Shown: positions 34,105 to 46,312 of the stretch, in pieces | Layout: the number at the start of each line of letters is the position of its first letter | Numbering within the stretch: the first letter of the stretch is position 1 | The notes under the pieces: model-generated | Told to the model about the DNA's origin: nothing | Databases searched by the model: none | Seen by the model: the letters and a program-made list of their open reading frames with translations, nothing else | Program-made: the position numbers and the translations under genes | Source: Calendula officinalis | Taxonomy: Eukaryota > Streptophyta > Magnoliopsida > Asterales > Asteraceae | Length of the DNA stretch: 64,000 nucleotides | NCBI GenBank assembly: GCA_963853835.1 | Contig: OY970834.1 | Span: 22,574,365 to 22,638,364, forward strand | Direction: 5' to 3'

Positions 34105-36856
34105 TCAAGAATATGACTTAATCAACCCCAAATTGTAAAGATTCCTCCTTAATAAACTACCAAGTGAAACCAAAACCGCACCACCAAGACTACTTGTATT
34201 TTGTTCACCATTATTCACCTTTTGATGATACATCAATGGTGGTTCCTTGACTCTCAAGTAACCCGACCCGATTCTTTCCATAACCGAATCTAAAACCTTT
34301 GAATCCACACGGTTTCCAATTGCATCCGTTACATAGAAAACATTTAATGCCATACCCGTTGTTGTGGATATTTCGGCTTGCGTCACATTCATTGCATTTT
34401 CTCTAAACGTTCTTGTAACTTCAGCTAATAAGCCCGGTTTATCGGGTTTAAATAATTCAAGAATTACACCCTCGGATGCCCGTCTTTCAATTGCGGCCCG
34501 CAAACACATAATCACCCGTTGCTTTTCAGCTTCTGAACTAATCGGCGTTCCGTCTATATGTCTGATAAAGAATTCCTTAAACCAAAAAAAAAGTTGAAAC
34601 TTTAGTAAAGTAACATAAACCCATTTCGAATTTGATCATATATATAGCAAAATCATAGAATTTGGTGAAGTCAATGACATAGCTCAAATCCATCGGATCG
34701 GGTGGAAAGGTGAGCCCCATCAGCTTTGATACCAACGCATGGATCAAAGCTGATGGCCCACAAAAATCATGATATGACGGCGTGGAGCTGATCTTATTCA
34801 TTTGGTAAAATGGTAACAAAGTTTTCAAAAGTGTTTCATATATGTCACTCAAATTTTGCTTTCACTCTATAATAATAATCAAATTTCAAAAGTGTTCCAA
34901 TCATGTGAAATTTACTTTTTAATTATAGGTTATCTTATATATCAATTCAAAATTCAAATAAAGTGACTTAGTAACCTATAATAAAGGGTAAATTTCACAT
35001 AATTGGAACACTTCTGAAACTTTACTATTATTATAGAGTGAAAGTAAACTTTGTTGACTTTACCTAAACCCAACCCTATGATGAAATAATCGAATAAGTA
35101 CCAGATATGCAGCGTCTTCAGAGGTATTGATTGTCGCATGAAATACAACATATTGCATATCGGTCAAAGTGCAAACGACATCAAATAAAAGCTTGGGTCG
35201 ATCTTTGACTTGAATGTTGACCACCGAGTACTCTTTTTCTAAACAATTTTGAACTGTTACTAACGGAGAACAACGGCCGTTAGTTTTAATAATCGGCGTT
35301 CGATCATAATCACGATCCGTAAACATCATTTGGTGAAGTCGTCTTTCTGTGTGAGTGATTGCTAATGAAACCGAAGTTTTTGCACTTCTTATATCATTAT
35401 CCCCTTTTAAAACGTTTCTTAATCGACCTTCGAGTTTGTTAATTTTTTGTGAATCTTCAATTGGGGAACCTGAATCGCAATCTTTTAAGTGAATTAGGGC
35501 TGCAATTCGACCATCGTGTGTCCATACTTTTGATTCGACCACGTTGCAGTTAAGATCCGATAAAACCGCAAAAACTTCCGATAAAAGTCCAATTCGATCT
35601 GTACCGGTTAATTCCAATGCTGTCATTCCATTAATTGATTTTGATTTTGTACTATGGATTGTTCCGAGCGACTGTAATTGAAAAAAACAGAGCAAATTCA
35701 GTTTTTTTGAAGAATGAAAATATTTATTTATGTGCGAATTAACTACTGAATTACCTGTTCAATGCAATTGATGATGCTATGATCTGTTAATTTGTTGCCA
35801 TCCAAATTAGTGACATGAAAAACTGTAGTAATTGAGATTAAAGCAAAATCAGTAAAGTAGACAACATGATTAAGATATTTTATTTTATTAAAGTAATTAT
35901 TAAAATTGTTAATTTGTAAAGAATTAAAGGAAACTCACCATCCATGTTCCATCTTCCATCTGAAGAAACATATCCTTTTTTGATTGAAAGATTCAGATCT
36001 GTGAGAACTTGAACTGCTTCAAGAAGAATTCCATCTTTCCTTGCACTATCAATCTGAAAACAAATTAACTAAATTAAATTACATTAAATTAATATAATAC
36101 TCCCTCCGTCCCTAAATAAAGTTCTCATTTCACCTTCAAGTTTTGTCCCTAAATAAAGTTCCCATTTTTAAAACTTAAGGGACCCACTTAATATAATAAT
36201 ATTATTACCAATACTTTAACCACTAACTATCTCTTAAAACACTTTCTCTCTCCAATCAAACCTTATATTTTATTCAAAAGTAATACCAAATACCCCACCA
36301 CTAACTATCTCCTAAAATGTTGTGTCCAACACAAATGGGAACTTTATTTAGGGACGGAGGGAGTATAATATAAAGTAGTTAGGTTAATTAAATAAAAAAT
36401 AAATTATTAAATTATAAAAATGATATTAGATCGAGTAGGTCAACAATATTTGAAACTTACCATTACGCGTGTAGCATCTGCACAACCAGCATTGTCAATC
36501 ATGACCCTGGCAACGAAAATTATTGAAATTGGTCAACAAAGTCAACGTATTCATAGGTGTGAATGGAAATATAAGTTTGAACTAATTTGAAAAATAGGGC
36601 ACAGAAGGAAAAGATCAATTAAATAGTCAAATTTGGGTTGCGAATGAAACTTCGAGAAGAATTGGACGGAAATTTTTTAAAAACTGAAGAAAAACTCAGA
36701 TCATTCGGTTTTAAGATATTATTAAACGAAATAACTGATCAAAATTATACAAATACGGAAACAAAGATTAAAATTCGAAACTCACCTAGGTGTGTTCATA
36801 CGAACAATAAGCTTTTCATATTCTTCCAAAAACGGTATTCGATCCATTTGCATCAT
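34105..36856 (-). CDS. ACR: ACT domain-repeat protein (ACR family), 6 exons, 446 aa
   Basis: ACR proteins are plant regulators with four ACT domains, the small fold that binds amino acids in metabolic enzymes. They are linked to amino-acid sensing, but the ligand of this one cannot be told. Exons: 36856-36786, 36506-36461, 36053-35939, 35822-35755, 35671-35102 and 34575-34105 (1341 nt). All introns are GT-AG and all phases close. The start is MDRIPFLEEYEKLIVRMNTP. ACT 1 includes DSARKDGILLEAVQVLTDLN, ACT 2 MTALELTGTDRIGLLSEVFA, ACT 3 VNIQVKDRPKLLFDVVCTL, and ACT 4 LELFKPDKPGLLAEVTRTF. The C-terminus LLRRNLYNLGLIKSYS is characteristic of ACR proteins. The exon 5/6 join rebuilds AYLEFFIRHIDG, as in the family. 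Two ATGs lie in tandem at 36856 and 36853. Length matches Arabidopsis ACRs (about 440-455). Which ACR number it equals is not decided. Confidence 0.95.
34717..34756. repeat. Perfect 14-bp inverted repeat in ACR intron 5
   Basis: CCATCAGCTTTGAT (34717-34730) and its exact inverse ATCAAAGCTGATGG (34743-34756) are separated by 12 bases. It would fold into a stable hairpin in the intron. Its role is unknown. Confidence 0.85.
34850..35056. mobile_element. Foldback MITE in ACR intron 5
   Basis: Arms of about 80 bp (34850-34931 and 34971-35054) are inverted copies sharing TTTCACTCTATAATAATA, AGTGTTCCAAT and TGTGAAATTTAC. It lies 46 bp inside the splice donor at 35101. No clear target duplication was found. 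Confidence 0.75.
36100..36363. mobile_element. Stowaway-like MITE in ACR intron 2, 264 bp
   Basis: Inverted ends CTCCCTCCGTCCCTAAATAA / TTATTTAGGGACGGAGGGAG, TA on both sides, same length and end type as 19132-19395 and 46047-46310. It lies in the intron between exons 2 and 3 of ACR. Confidence 0.93.
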
Positions 36857-37125
36857 TTTCTCTTGTAATTTCAGCGAATTAACGGCGGAAAGGTTTTGGT
36901 TCCAAGTGGTTTTTTATGGAGGGAAGTGAAGGAAGGAAGACAAAAGAGTACAGCTAATAGAGAGCCCGAATTTGAAGAAATGGTTAGCTTTATCGACTAA
37001 ATCGCCATGAATGATCACCTCTCTCACTCTAGGTTTCTCTCTCTAGAATAACGCAAATGAAGCACGCTTTACGGTTAATTGTCTACCCGTGGGCAATGAA
37101 TGGTATTTATAATGACCCATTTATA
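36857..37125 (-). promoter_or_regulatory. ACR 5' leader, TATA box and 3-codon upstream ORF
   Basis: On the minus strand ATTATAAATACC (about 37108-37120) is a good TATA box. The leader contains a GA-rich tract (TCTAGAGAGAGAAACC, about 37035-37050), common in plant core promoters. An upstream ATG at 37008 reads M-A-I-stop (37008-36997), about 140 nt before the main ATG, and could reduce or tune translation. Confidence 0.55.
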
Positions 37126-40047
37126 ATGAAGCAATACGTTTTTATAATAATAGAGAAACAAATCTTCATAATAGGAAAGACCATATGGTTATTAGAGCAT
37201 TAGTTATGGTAATTCAAATTAAATCCAAACCAAATCGTTTAATTAGCGTCACATCATTATTTCATATTTCACATTTAAAACTCTAAATACCCGCTCTACC
37301 AAAACTAGCCAATAATATTTCTTCGAGATCCACCAAAATACATGTCACTCATAAAACACTCTTAAAAAATTAAAAAAACCATTCTCCTCGTTGCTGCAAC
37401 CACGAAGCCCCTCACTTACCTAACGAGCGGTGTGATGACGAGGGTGAGGTGGCGCTAAAGTAAGCCATGTAGGAAAACTGTATTTGGTGAGGGGTGGTAC
37501 GCCACCGTACCCCAACCCTCTTAAAATAATTAAACTAGTTTCTACGATAAAAATCAAAATTTTAGAAACTATGATATTAAACTATTCTATTTATGTTATT
37601 TTGTAAAGTCTAAACTTTATTTTTTTAAAAATTTAAAGTCAATATTATTTTTGAAATTTTACGTGGTCTGATATATGATATTTCTTTAAGATTTCCATAT
37701 AGTTTAAATTGGACAGAATATGAAATTAAAGTTTGAATTCAATCATCAATTAATGGCCGAACCAAATCTGGCCAAACTGGGCTATATTTAATTTTCTTTT
37801 CTATTCTAATTTTCATACAAAGCTTTGTAATGTGCTAATCTTGAGGGTGGCCAAAGAAATGTTAATAACAAGTGTAATGATGACCGCGCAATGCTGCATT
37901 ATGTTAAAATTTATATTCGGTTTATTTGATGTTTGATTTTTTATTCATGACAAAAAAACAATGTAAAGCTAAATTGATGTTAATCTATTAAGTGTAGTCA
38001 ATTAAATGTCAAATATAAGTCACAATATTACATTATTTACAACTTGGTAAAATTTATCGAGTACATACTTTAAACTTTTATATTAAATGAGTCAATACGG
38101 GTTTCTACTAAAGTAAAGAATAAAACTACTTTTAAGTTTTAAAAGTTATAAAATTGTAAAAAGAATAGCAGCGAGAAATCGAGCGTTTGTGCTCTTGATG
38201 GATAGACTTACAACCCCTGACTTCTCCACTGGACCATATTTTCTTTTGCTTTACAAATGAAGTCTATAACTATATATCAATATAATTTCCGAATTTAAAA
38301 TTTAAAATTTCAACCAATCAGATTTGAGTGAATAGTATTATATTACTTTTTACTACCACATTTGTATTATACGTATAATGTTCTCAAAAAATACTTCAGT
38401 AAGATCGTGTACATTCGACTTTAGAACTTACTCTCTCCGGATAACCTAAACGTGAAAACTCCCATCTATTTACTTTGAGAACTTGGACCTTTTTGCAACA
38501 CACATAGCAAAATATTTTAAAATGCTAGAAAATAACTTACTAAATTACGCTCTGAAATATATAGTAAACATGTTTTCGTCAGATTTCATGATAATCTTGG
38601 GTCTGGGTTCAAGTTCGCAACACCAAGAAGACAAAGAAGTGACAACGATGATGAGGAAGATGAATCCGAAAATTGGGAGTAGACTTATATTTTAATTTTA
38701 GTTTAGTGCTTTTATAGAATTTTATAGAATATTATAATATTTTTTTGTTAAATTAATGTTTTTGTTTTATTTTAGTAAATTTTTTTTTATCTAACATGAT
38801 GTTTTATATCGAATTTTTTATTTATAATTAAAATAAATCAAAGATCATTTTTTGCATAGAGAATGAAGGCAAGCGAATAACAAGCTGCGTCGCTATTCTT
38901 TTTCGAATTGCTATGCATATGTGGATCTAGGTATCATTACATTGCTATGCATAACACGTTGAACTCTGTTGAGAAGTTCCACCACCACAGGTGTAAGGAC
39001 ACCGAAAGTATCAAATGCAAAAAGAATAAACACGTGTTGATTTTCAATACATGTTTTCTCATGTTTTATTGGTAAAAAAATATTAAGTTAATATATATTG
39101 TTGGTAAGATGTGTAAGTGATTGAAGTCGAGCAGTGACAAGTAGCCGTATATCTATCCTCGAACCCTCTGCCTATAAAGAACAAACACACCACCTATTTG
39201 TCTGAGAAAAAACCTTCAACAAGCCTTAAATTCAAAACATTATAAAGAAAAACCTCTCATAGTTTAGTTAAAGTGTCAATTGAGTGGTGTTTTAGTGATC
39301 AAAATTGAACTGTTAACTTGTGTAACAGTGAAGTTATCTGCGTTCAATTTGAAGTTTTTTCTTTATTTTATACAGCGAGAACTGCCCGTGGACGACTGCC
39401 CGAAATTAAGGGTCCATATTCAATTTCTTTCTATACAAGTCAACAAGCCACGTGTCATGAAAATGGTTGCCAGGTACGACCTACGTGGACCTGTTCGTGC
39501 CCTTTGCTTGCCTTCAACTTCAAACAAAGGGAGCATTTCAAAGGAAGCAACGGTAGGGGGTGGCCACGTGGAAATATAATTACAATTAAAATTAATTAAA
39601 TGGTTTAAAAATAGCTAATGATGTGGGGGGTTGCCGACGATATAATGACGGCCACACTTGACAACCACCGCCTATTAATTGGCTTTTCTATTGTCTAAAA
39701 TTAACGCCGGTTTTTGTTTTTATATTTTTTAGTATTTAGACTTTTATTTTTAATTACATCAACAAGGTTTTCTTGTATTTATGTTTGGAAAATATGCTGG
39801 CCAATTTATTTTTTTATCACAGAATTAATACTTGATTTGAATATTCTCTTTTTCATTGATTAAATTGATTTCTAAAAAATAAGTAAGTAAAAAATTCGGA
39901 GCAAATATCTTCTTGTCGTTACATAGTAAGGAAGTTATTCATAGTTGATAGTCCTTATCACAAAGCAATAATCAGATGATTTTATGCATTATTATTTGAG
40001 GAACAAATAATTCGCTAAACTGAATTTAGAGTTTCCTTTTTTTATTA
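37126..40047. other. Intergenic, no gene seen
   Basis: Mostly AT-rich. Near 38590-38690 one plus-strand frame ends DDEEDESENWE-stop, which looks like the acidic end of some transposon protein, but nothing upstream supports it. The overlapping ORFs at 39280-39600 carry no recognised domain. Confidence 0.5.
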
Positions 40048-40050
40048 TTA

Positions 40051-40571
40051 GAGCATCTCCAATGGTAGTTTTTTTAAAAGTTTATTATTATTTGAATAAG
40101 TCTTTGGATGACTTTTTACCCATTGGAATAACTAGCTTTTTTAAAAGCTTATTCAAAGACTTTTTTGCTACTAACCTTTTAATGGACTTTCAAAATTTGT
40201 CTTTTTTAATCCTCTATGTTTAATAGTTTTTCATTTTAAACGTTAGATATATTATACATAAATTCTTTATTATATTTTTATTAGTTAATAAATAATTTAT
40301 ATAATACTTAATGTCAATTATTATAATATTTTAGTATGAGACATTTTAAAAAATATTATATGTAGTAATATGTTATAAAAAGTGTCAAATTATACAAAGG
40401 GTATATATAAAACATTTAAGATAAATAAAGGTAAATTGAAAATATTGTTAAAGAAAAAGCTTTTGAAAAGGTTAACCATTGGAGATGCTATTTATGTAGA
40501 GGTTTTTTGTTAGTAGATTGTTGATTTGACAAAAGTAATAAGCTATTGTAAGATTAACATTGGGGATGCTC
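40051..40571. mobile_element. Tourist-like MITE, TSD TTA
   Basis: Ends GAGCATCTCCAATG and the inverse of CATTGGGGATGCTC, TTA at 40048-40050 and 40572-40574. A second inner copy of the end, CCATTGGAGATGC, occurs near 40478, hinting at an earlier partial duplication. Confidence 0.75.
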
Positions 40572-40606
40572 TTAAAACTGATTCGTAGTTAAATTAGAAA
40601 GATAAA

Positions 40607-42196
40607 GGGGTGTTTGGGATGACTTATTTAGGGAGCTTAAGAGCTTTTAAGCTTGTTTAAATTTAATAAGGATTAATAAGTGGTTGGTTGAACAGTCGAT
40701 AAAATTAATAATTTATCCGGTCCCAACTTGATACTAGTATAAAATCGGACCCCAATCGATAAAATAATAAGGTAATAATTATTTTGAAATCCTAATGTAA
40801 ATATATTAGTCCCAACCAGTGTTGTAAAACCCGGTCTACCCGGCCGAGTACTCGGCGGGTAACCGCTACTCGGTTGGCTACTGGGTCGGGTAGGTCCTAC
40901 TCGGTCTTATTACCCGGTCAAGAGATTACTCGCTAAAAAGGTTGTAAAAACCGGCCCAACTCGTTCCAACTCGGCCCAACTCGGTCCAACCCGGTCCAAC
41001 CCAGTAAAAGGATGGTCTTTTTTTTACGTCTTTTTAAAATTAGTTTTTAAAGCACGTGTGCCGCTATTCAGTTTCTTTCACTCGAACGCTTGCGATTCCT
41101 CTAATCTCCCACTTGCGATTCCTGATTCCTCTAATCTTCCACTTGCGATTCCTCTAATCTTCATACGTTTACAAGGTGTATTTCATTGAATTCTGTTCGA
41201 TTACATAAGTTGTTAGATTTATGTTTCTGTTGCTGACATGTTCTATTGATGTTCACGTTTAGATAAGTTGTTTCTGCTAGATACTCATACTCCCAAAGTA
41301 TGTTTGATTGCTGTTTTATTGTTAATTATTTAACGTTTAGTGTTGCTGTTATGTTTAGTATTTGAAATTCCCAACTAGTTATGTTTATGTTATACAATTT
41401 ATATATATAATTTTTAAGTTTATATAAAAATTCCCGATTCGAGTACTCGCCGAGTACTCACCGAGTAACCGAGTACTCGCTACAGGGTCGTCGAACGAAC
41501 GGGTAGCGAGTAGCGAGTTCTACAACCTTGGTCCCAACCAAACTATAAATTTATAACTACTAAAATAAAATTCCAAAATTCTACACTTATCAAGTAAAAA
41601 ATGAATCTATAGTCATAGTTAATGTGATTTTAAAATTTATCATTAAACATTTTATAGTGATCAATCTAGATTTATGTACATTGAACTTGACAAGTTAATT
41701 AATGTGGGAATTTTGAAGGTCTTGTGAATGTGAATGTGATGCAGAATTTTGAAGGTCCTGTGAATATGTGAATACGTATTAGATAAGTTGATTTTATAAT
41801 AATATTATTTTAAATTAATAATTTATTAATTTATCGATAAATTAATATCTCGCTAAATTAATAAAATATTATAGTCCCAACCTTATTAATTTATGGAGGT
41901 TTTACTGTATAGAGGATTTTATAAGCAATTTTGGAGGGGATCATTAGCTTATTTAGGATTTTTAACTCCTTACCCCCTCATTTCGTCAATCAAACACTTT
42001 TTATAAACGCACAACTAAACCAAACAATTGAGCTTATTTGTTTATTAAAAATGTCCTTTTTAGTTATTTTACAATTATTTTATATAAGCTCTTCCAAACG
42101 CTTTATATGAAAAAAAAAACTTATCAACTTAAATAAGCTCATAAACTTATAAGATAATAAACACAAATTTTTTTAATAAACTTTCCCAAATACCCC
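40607..42196. mobile_element. Probable PIF/Harbinger-like non-autonomous element with nested hAT-like copy
   Basis: Ends GGGGTGTTTGGGA and the inverse of TCCCAAATACCCC (one mismatch). TAA occurs at 42197-42199 and one base away from the left end. No transposase. The element at 40817-41530 lies inside it. Confidence 0.5.
40817..41530. mobile_element. hAT-like non-autonomous element, TSD GTCCCAAC
   Basis: Ends CAGTGTTGTAAAAC and the inverse of GTTCTACAACCTTG, 8-bp repeats at 40809-40816 and 41531-41538. The arms are made of repeated CTCGG/CCGAG words that pair with each other. The centre (41040-41400) is non-coding, with a repeat of CACTTGCGATTCCTCTAATC at 41100-41162. Confidence 0.88.
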
Positions 42197-42477
42197 TAAG
42201 TGTTGATTCAAAATGTACAAGTCTCGTGATGATACGGAACCATATCCCAGAATTGAATAGCGAGGAGTGGTCACGTGACCGGCAAAAGAGCCGGATGTCA
42301 TCCACAATTTCACACCCCACTTTTTCTGTATCTAAATATTTGTGTAAGAAATTCATTTATTTATTACAACTTTTATTTCTTACATCATAATAGAATTCAA
42401 TTTCCATTTAAAACTGATAGATTTTAATATTCTCAAAATAGCTCGTGTGACTGTGCGACTCCCATAAAGCAATACTA

Positions 42478-42660
42478 ACTTGAGCAGCACTGAGTAGCAC
42501 TAACTTGAGCAGCACTAAATATTGAGCAGTAGTAACAAGGTTGAGCAGTACTAACGGGCAGCAGAAACAAGGTTGAGTAGTACTACGAGCAGTAGTAACA
42601 ATGTTGAGTTATGCTAACAAACAGTAGTAACAAGGTGAGCAGTATTAACTCGGACAGGTG
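42478..42660. repeat. Degenerate tandem array of GAGCAGTAGTAAC units
   Basis: At least six imperfect repeats of a 20-35 bp unit with the core GAGCAGTAGTAACAAGGTTG. The CAGTAGTAA word resembles those in the LTRs of the copia element at 25078-30935, so it may come from a related LTR. Confidence 0.7.
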
Positions 42661-44574
42661 GCAGCGTTCTAGTGGCGTAGCACGAGAATCTTAGTCGCAC
42701 TTAGTCGCACGGTTTATTTTAGGAAGAATTGAGAATATCATATTCTTTAAAGGATTTTTGATTTCATTTAGTCTATATTAAAAAATCACCTATGAAAATC
42801 ACCCTTTTGTGAAATTGTGATGTCGGCCCTACTGCATGTTGCCCTTGTCTCTGGCTCTCTGCACACGGTATTCTTTTTACTTGCTACGCCCACATTGTTT
42901 CTTCTTGCCATTTTCACAAATTCCACTTTTTGTTAGCACACCTACTTTAAAACAACAAACATGTAGTTTTGGAGTGACTTTGGAAGAAAGTTTTTATATT
43001 TTAGAGTTTCAAATTTTTATAGTATAAACTATACTTAAATAAAAAAAACTTTGGATTATCCGTAATGATAACCAAATCTATGTTTGATTATCAGTATCAC
43101 ATTCACATTAGATTTATCTCTCCATACAAAATATCAAATTCTTATAATAGTGACCAAACTTACATAAATTTATAATCAAAGTATAAGTTACAACATTTTA
43201 TGCATTAAACACCCCTCTCACAAAAGTCTGGTTGTTTGAGACTTGAGAGACCAAACTGAAGGAAAAATGAAAGGAGGACGTCACCATTTGGTCATGTTAT
43301 GAGAGGGACGCGACCGGGTTATGGGGATGCTCTGTCATGATCACCAATTACAAGTGGTGTTAGCTTCATTTTTCAAAAATAAGCTCTGAAAACAACTAAA
43401 TTAAAAGATTTTGCAACTAATGTTTCAAAAAAAAAGACCTCCATCTCACTAGTCCGGCGGCTCGCAGCTTCTATTTAACTGCTCCAACTCGACTTGACAA
43501 ACATGCTCGATATGTGATTCGTCTAGTTGACAAACATGCTCGACGTGTGAATAAGATGAATTGATTTTCTCAAATCGACAAAAAAAAAACATGTTAAATG
43601 GTCTAGTGCTATTAGATTTAATGACCAATTAGAGGGTACCCTTCTTTTCTATAAAGAAAACGAACTATTACATATTGATAGATTTATAGATATTTTTTTA
43701 ATTAATAATGAAAAAAAGAAACAATATTTAACAATTTAAAGTTGTTTTGACTTATGTTGTTCAAAGTGATCAAACTACTCCCAATGGCCAATACCATGGC
43801 GCGAACATGATGGATCTTCCCGCCACAAAATCCTGCGGTGGGGTTAGCTCGTTCGGTAGACATGATTTGACACGTAGACGACAGCTCATGCGTCTGCCAT
43901 TGTCATGTTTTATTTTATTTTTAATTTATATATATATTTTTTTAACATCAAAAGGAGAAACACCGAAAGCTTCGACATGACCATCAGTGCGAGGCATCCG
44001 CAAACGAATTTATGTTTTATGTATTTTTGTATTTTGTATTTTTTTTCCTAAACAGTACATAATCTACTCCAATCTGTCTATAATGAGATTTGAACGTATA
44101 ACCTATAGATTATGGGCAAAACTTTACACTGAACTCCAATACCATCAGTGTGAGCTATGAAATTAGTATTATATAATCTAATAATCTAATCTAAATTTGA
44201 TAAAATATATTGATTTATATTAAATCTACCAACTCTATAATTAGATTGTAAAACAAAATTAATGGATTTCATATATTGAAAGATAGAGTAAAAGATTGAA
44301 TATTGAAGCAATACAATTTTATTTATATATTACTCCCTCACTACTCACTAGAGTGTTTCTTTTATTGGTTTGGACAAAGCATGATAAGAAGCCATATCCG
44401 GTGGGCTTTCACTTTCTTGACCACATGGCTTATCATCGAGTTTTACCCTCCCGCTTAATTCGAAAGTTTTTCAACTGCTTTGCATGGGAATAATAAGGGA
44501 AAAAGACACACATGTTACTTTACCCCCTAATCTTTTATTTTTCTTTCTTTTTGGGTCATATAATAGATCTCTCT

Positions 44575-44800
44575 TAACCAGATAGATCCACTCGTCATCA
44601 ATAAATACATTAGGCGGTTTTCCTTCACAAGGTCTTGGGTTCGAATCTTACTGAAGATTTTTTCCTCAGGTGAACAAGTGGTGGGACTTATTCCACATAG
44701 GCGGAGGGTTCGAGGGTGGACATACACATACTGCCCCTTGTGGATGTCATTATCTGACTCAGACCACTAACTAACTTGGCGTTCAAAAAAAATCATGATG
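44575..44800 (+). mobile_element. Possible tRNA-derived SINE
   Basis: A perfect box B GGTTCGAATC lies in GTCTTGGGTTCGAATCTTAC, and the 3' end reads GCGTTCAAAAAAAA. Boundaries and target duplication are not resolved. Confidence 0.45.
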
Positions 44801-45627
44801 TCTCTCTTATTATGTCATGCAAGTCGTTAAAACCATTTAATGACGAAAAATGATATTGTTGCTTATTATTTACATCTACTTATATGCTTACTTATCTGAT
44901 ACCATATAAGAGTTTTGTAATTCTCAACTTGATTGTGAGATCCTGCATTGAACAATATTTATAGTGTACAATGAATAAATGAAAAATAATAAACTTCCTA
45001 TTTTACATGATATGCACAATCTTATATACTTATCTAAGATTTATTTTAAATCATTCATATTAAAAGAATTAATGGATTATACATATTATCTTGTTGTGAG
45101 TAGCAAAATGGGCTATGCATAAATAGTAGACATCAGTACTACTATGTATTTCTCTTTAATGAACCATGAATTTGTCCTTAAATGGCATTTAACGAGCTGA
45201 CATACAAGTCGCTAAATCCAGAAATGTTCATTTTGTGTGCGTAACTCTAGGGGTGAGCATTTGGTCCGAAAAAAACGAATGGAACTGAAATCAACCGAAA
45301 CCGATAACATGATATCGTTTCGGTTTTGAAAATTAATTGTTTTCGGTTTCGTTTCGGTTCGGTTCAGTCTTCCGACAAGGATGAACATTTAGCCTTTTAG
45401 AACCCTGCCTATAGTAACATTTTCAAGGGGGATTGCTAATTCATCAGCTGTACATGAATAATTTTTTTTAATTTTAATTTTAAATGTAATTTAATTTATT
45501 AAATGTAGTGTTATAAATATTTTTACTTATAAATATGATATGTAATTGTTGTTGGTGATTTGTATCACCAATATTATTTACGTGTAATGAGATAAACTTG
45601 TTGACCAAATGTAATCCTAATAAATAT

Positions 45628-46039
45628 CAAGGTTCTAAAAAACGCGCCATGGCGGCGCCAAGGCGTGAGGCGCGGCGTCGACGTTACGAAACAGACCATG
45701 GTGGCTAGGCTAGGCGTGACGTGAGATAAGGCGTGATAAGGCGCGATAAGGCGCGCCTTATGACGAGTTTTTTGTAAGGCGGCTGAAAAAATTAATTTTT
45801 TTTTTAAAATGATAACATATTTAATTATAAATTTAGATGTAACATTTTTTGTAAACTTTATATATGAATTGTTATATAAATCAATATATCTATAATTTTT
45901 ATTTAATTTGATATACGGATATATATGAATTATATAAAAAATTTACCGCCTTAAGTCACGCCTTGGAAAACGCCATGGCCCGCCTTGGCTGAGGATTGAT
46001 GGTGCCGCCACGCCACGCCTTACGCTTTCTAGAACCTTG
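45628..46039. mobile_element. hAT-like non-autonomous element, copy 2 of the CAAGGTTCTA family
   Basis: Homologous along its length to 15044-15447 (ends CAAGGTTCTAAAAAACG / CTAGAACCTTG, same GGCGTG-rich arms). Flanked by ATAAATA at 45620-45626 and 46040-46046. The eighth base of the right duplication lies beyond the Stowaway element that begins at 46047. Confidence 0.88.
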
Positions 46040-46046
46040 ATAAATA

Positions 46047-46310
46047 CTCCCTCCGTCCCACAAAAAACTTCCCATTTCACCCTAAATTTTTGTCCCACAA
46101 AAAACTTCCCATTTGCTACATATGATGGGCTCCACATAATAAAATACTATTATTACTAAGGACCCCACCACTTATTATCTACTAACTATCATTCTCTCTC
46201 CAAATCAATCTTATAGTTTAATCAAATATATTACCAATACCCCACCACTAACTATTACCTTAAACCTTGTGCATAAGTGAAATGGGAAGTTTTTTGTGGG
46301 ACGGAGGGAG
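46047..46310. mobile_element. Stowaway-like MITE inserted in a hAT target duplication, 264 bp
   Basis: Ends CTCCCTCCGTCCCACAAAAA / TTTTTGTGGGACGGAGGGAG, TA at 46045-46046 and 46311-46312. Excising it with one TA leaves ATAAATAT after the hAT-like element at 45628-46039, equal to the 8 bases on that element's left. This places the Stowaway insertion after the hAT insertion. Confidence 0.93.
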
Positions 46311-46312
46311 TA

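Larger units (their letters stand above)
42197..45627. other. Intergenic with scattered repeats, no gene seen
   Basis: Contains the AGCAGTA-repeat cluster (42478-42660), a possible SINE (44575-44800), and a hAT-type end TAGGGGTGAGCA at 45249 with AACCGAAA words but no clear partner. ORFs here are short and featureless. Confidence 0.55.

Noticed and set aside
34577..34852. 91-residue minus-strand ORF next to ACR exon 6
   Set aside because: It is intron sequence: the acceptor at 34576 and the family alignment exclude it.
42478..42660. CRISPR-like alternation of repeats
   Set aside because: Repeats are degenerate, spacing is irregular, and the host is a plant. It is a degenerate tandem array.
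44085..44160. Degenerate tRNA-like segment (GATTTGAACGTATAACC)
   Set aside because: Box B is only partly matched, and no tail or duplication could be found.
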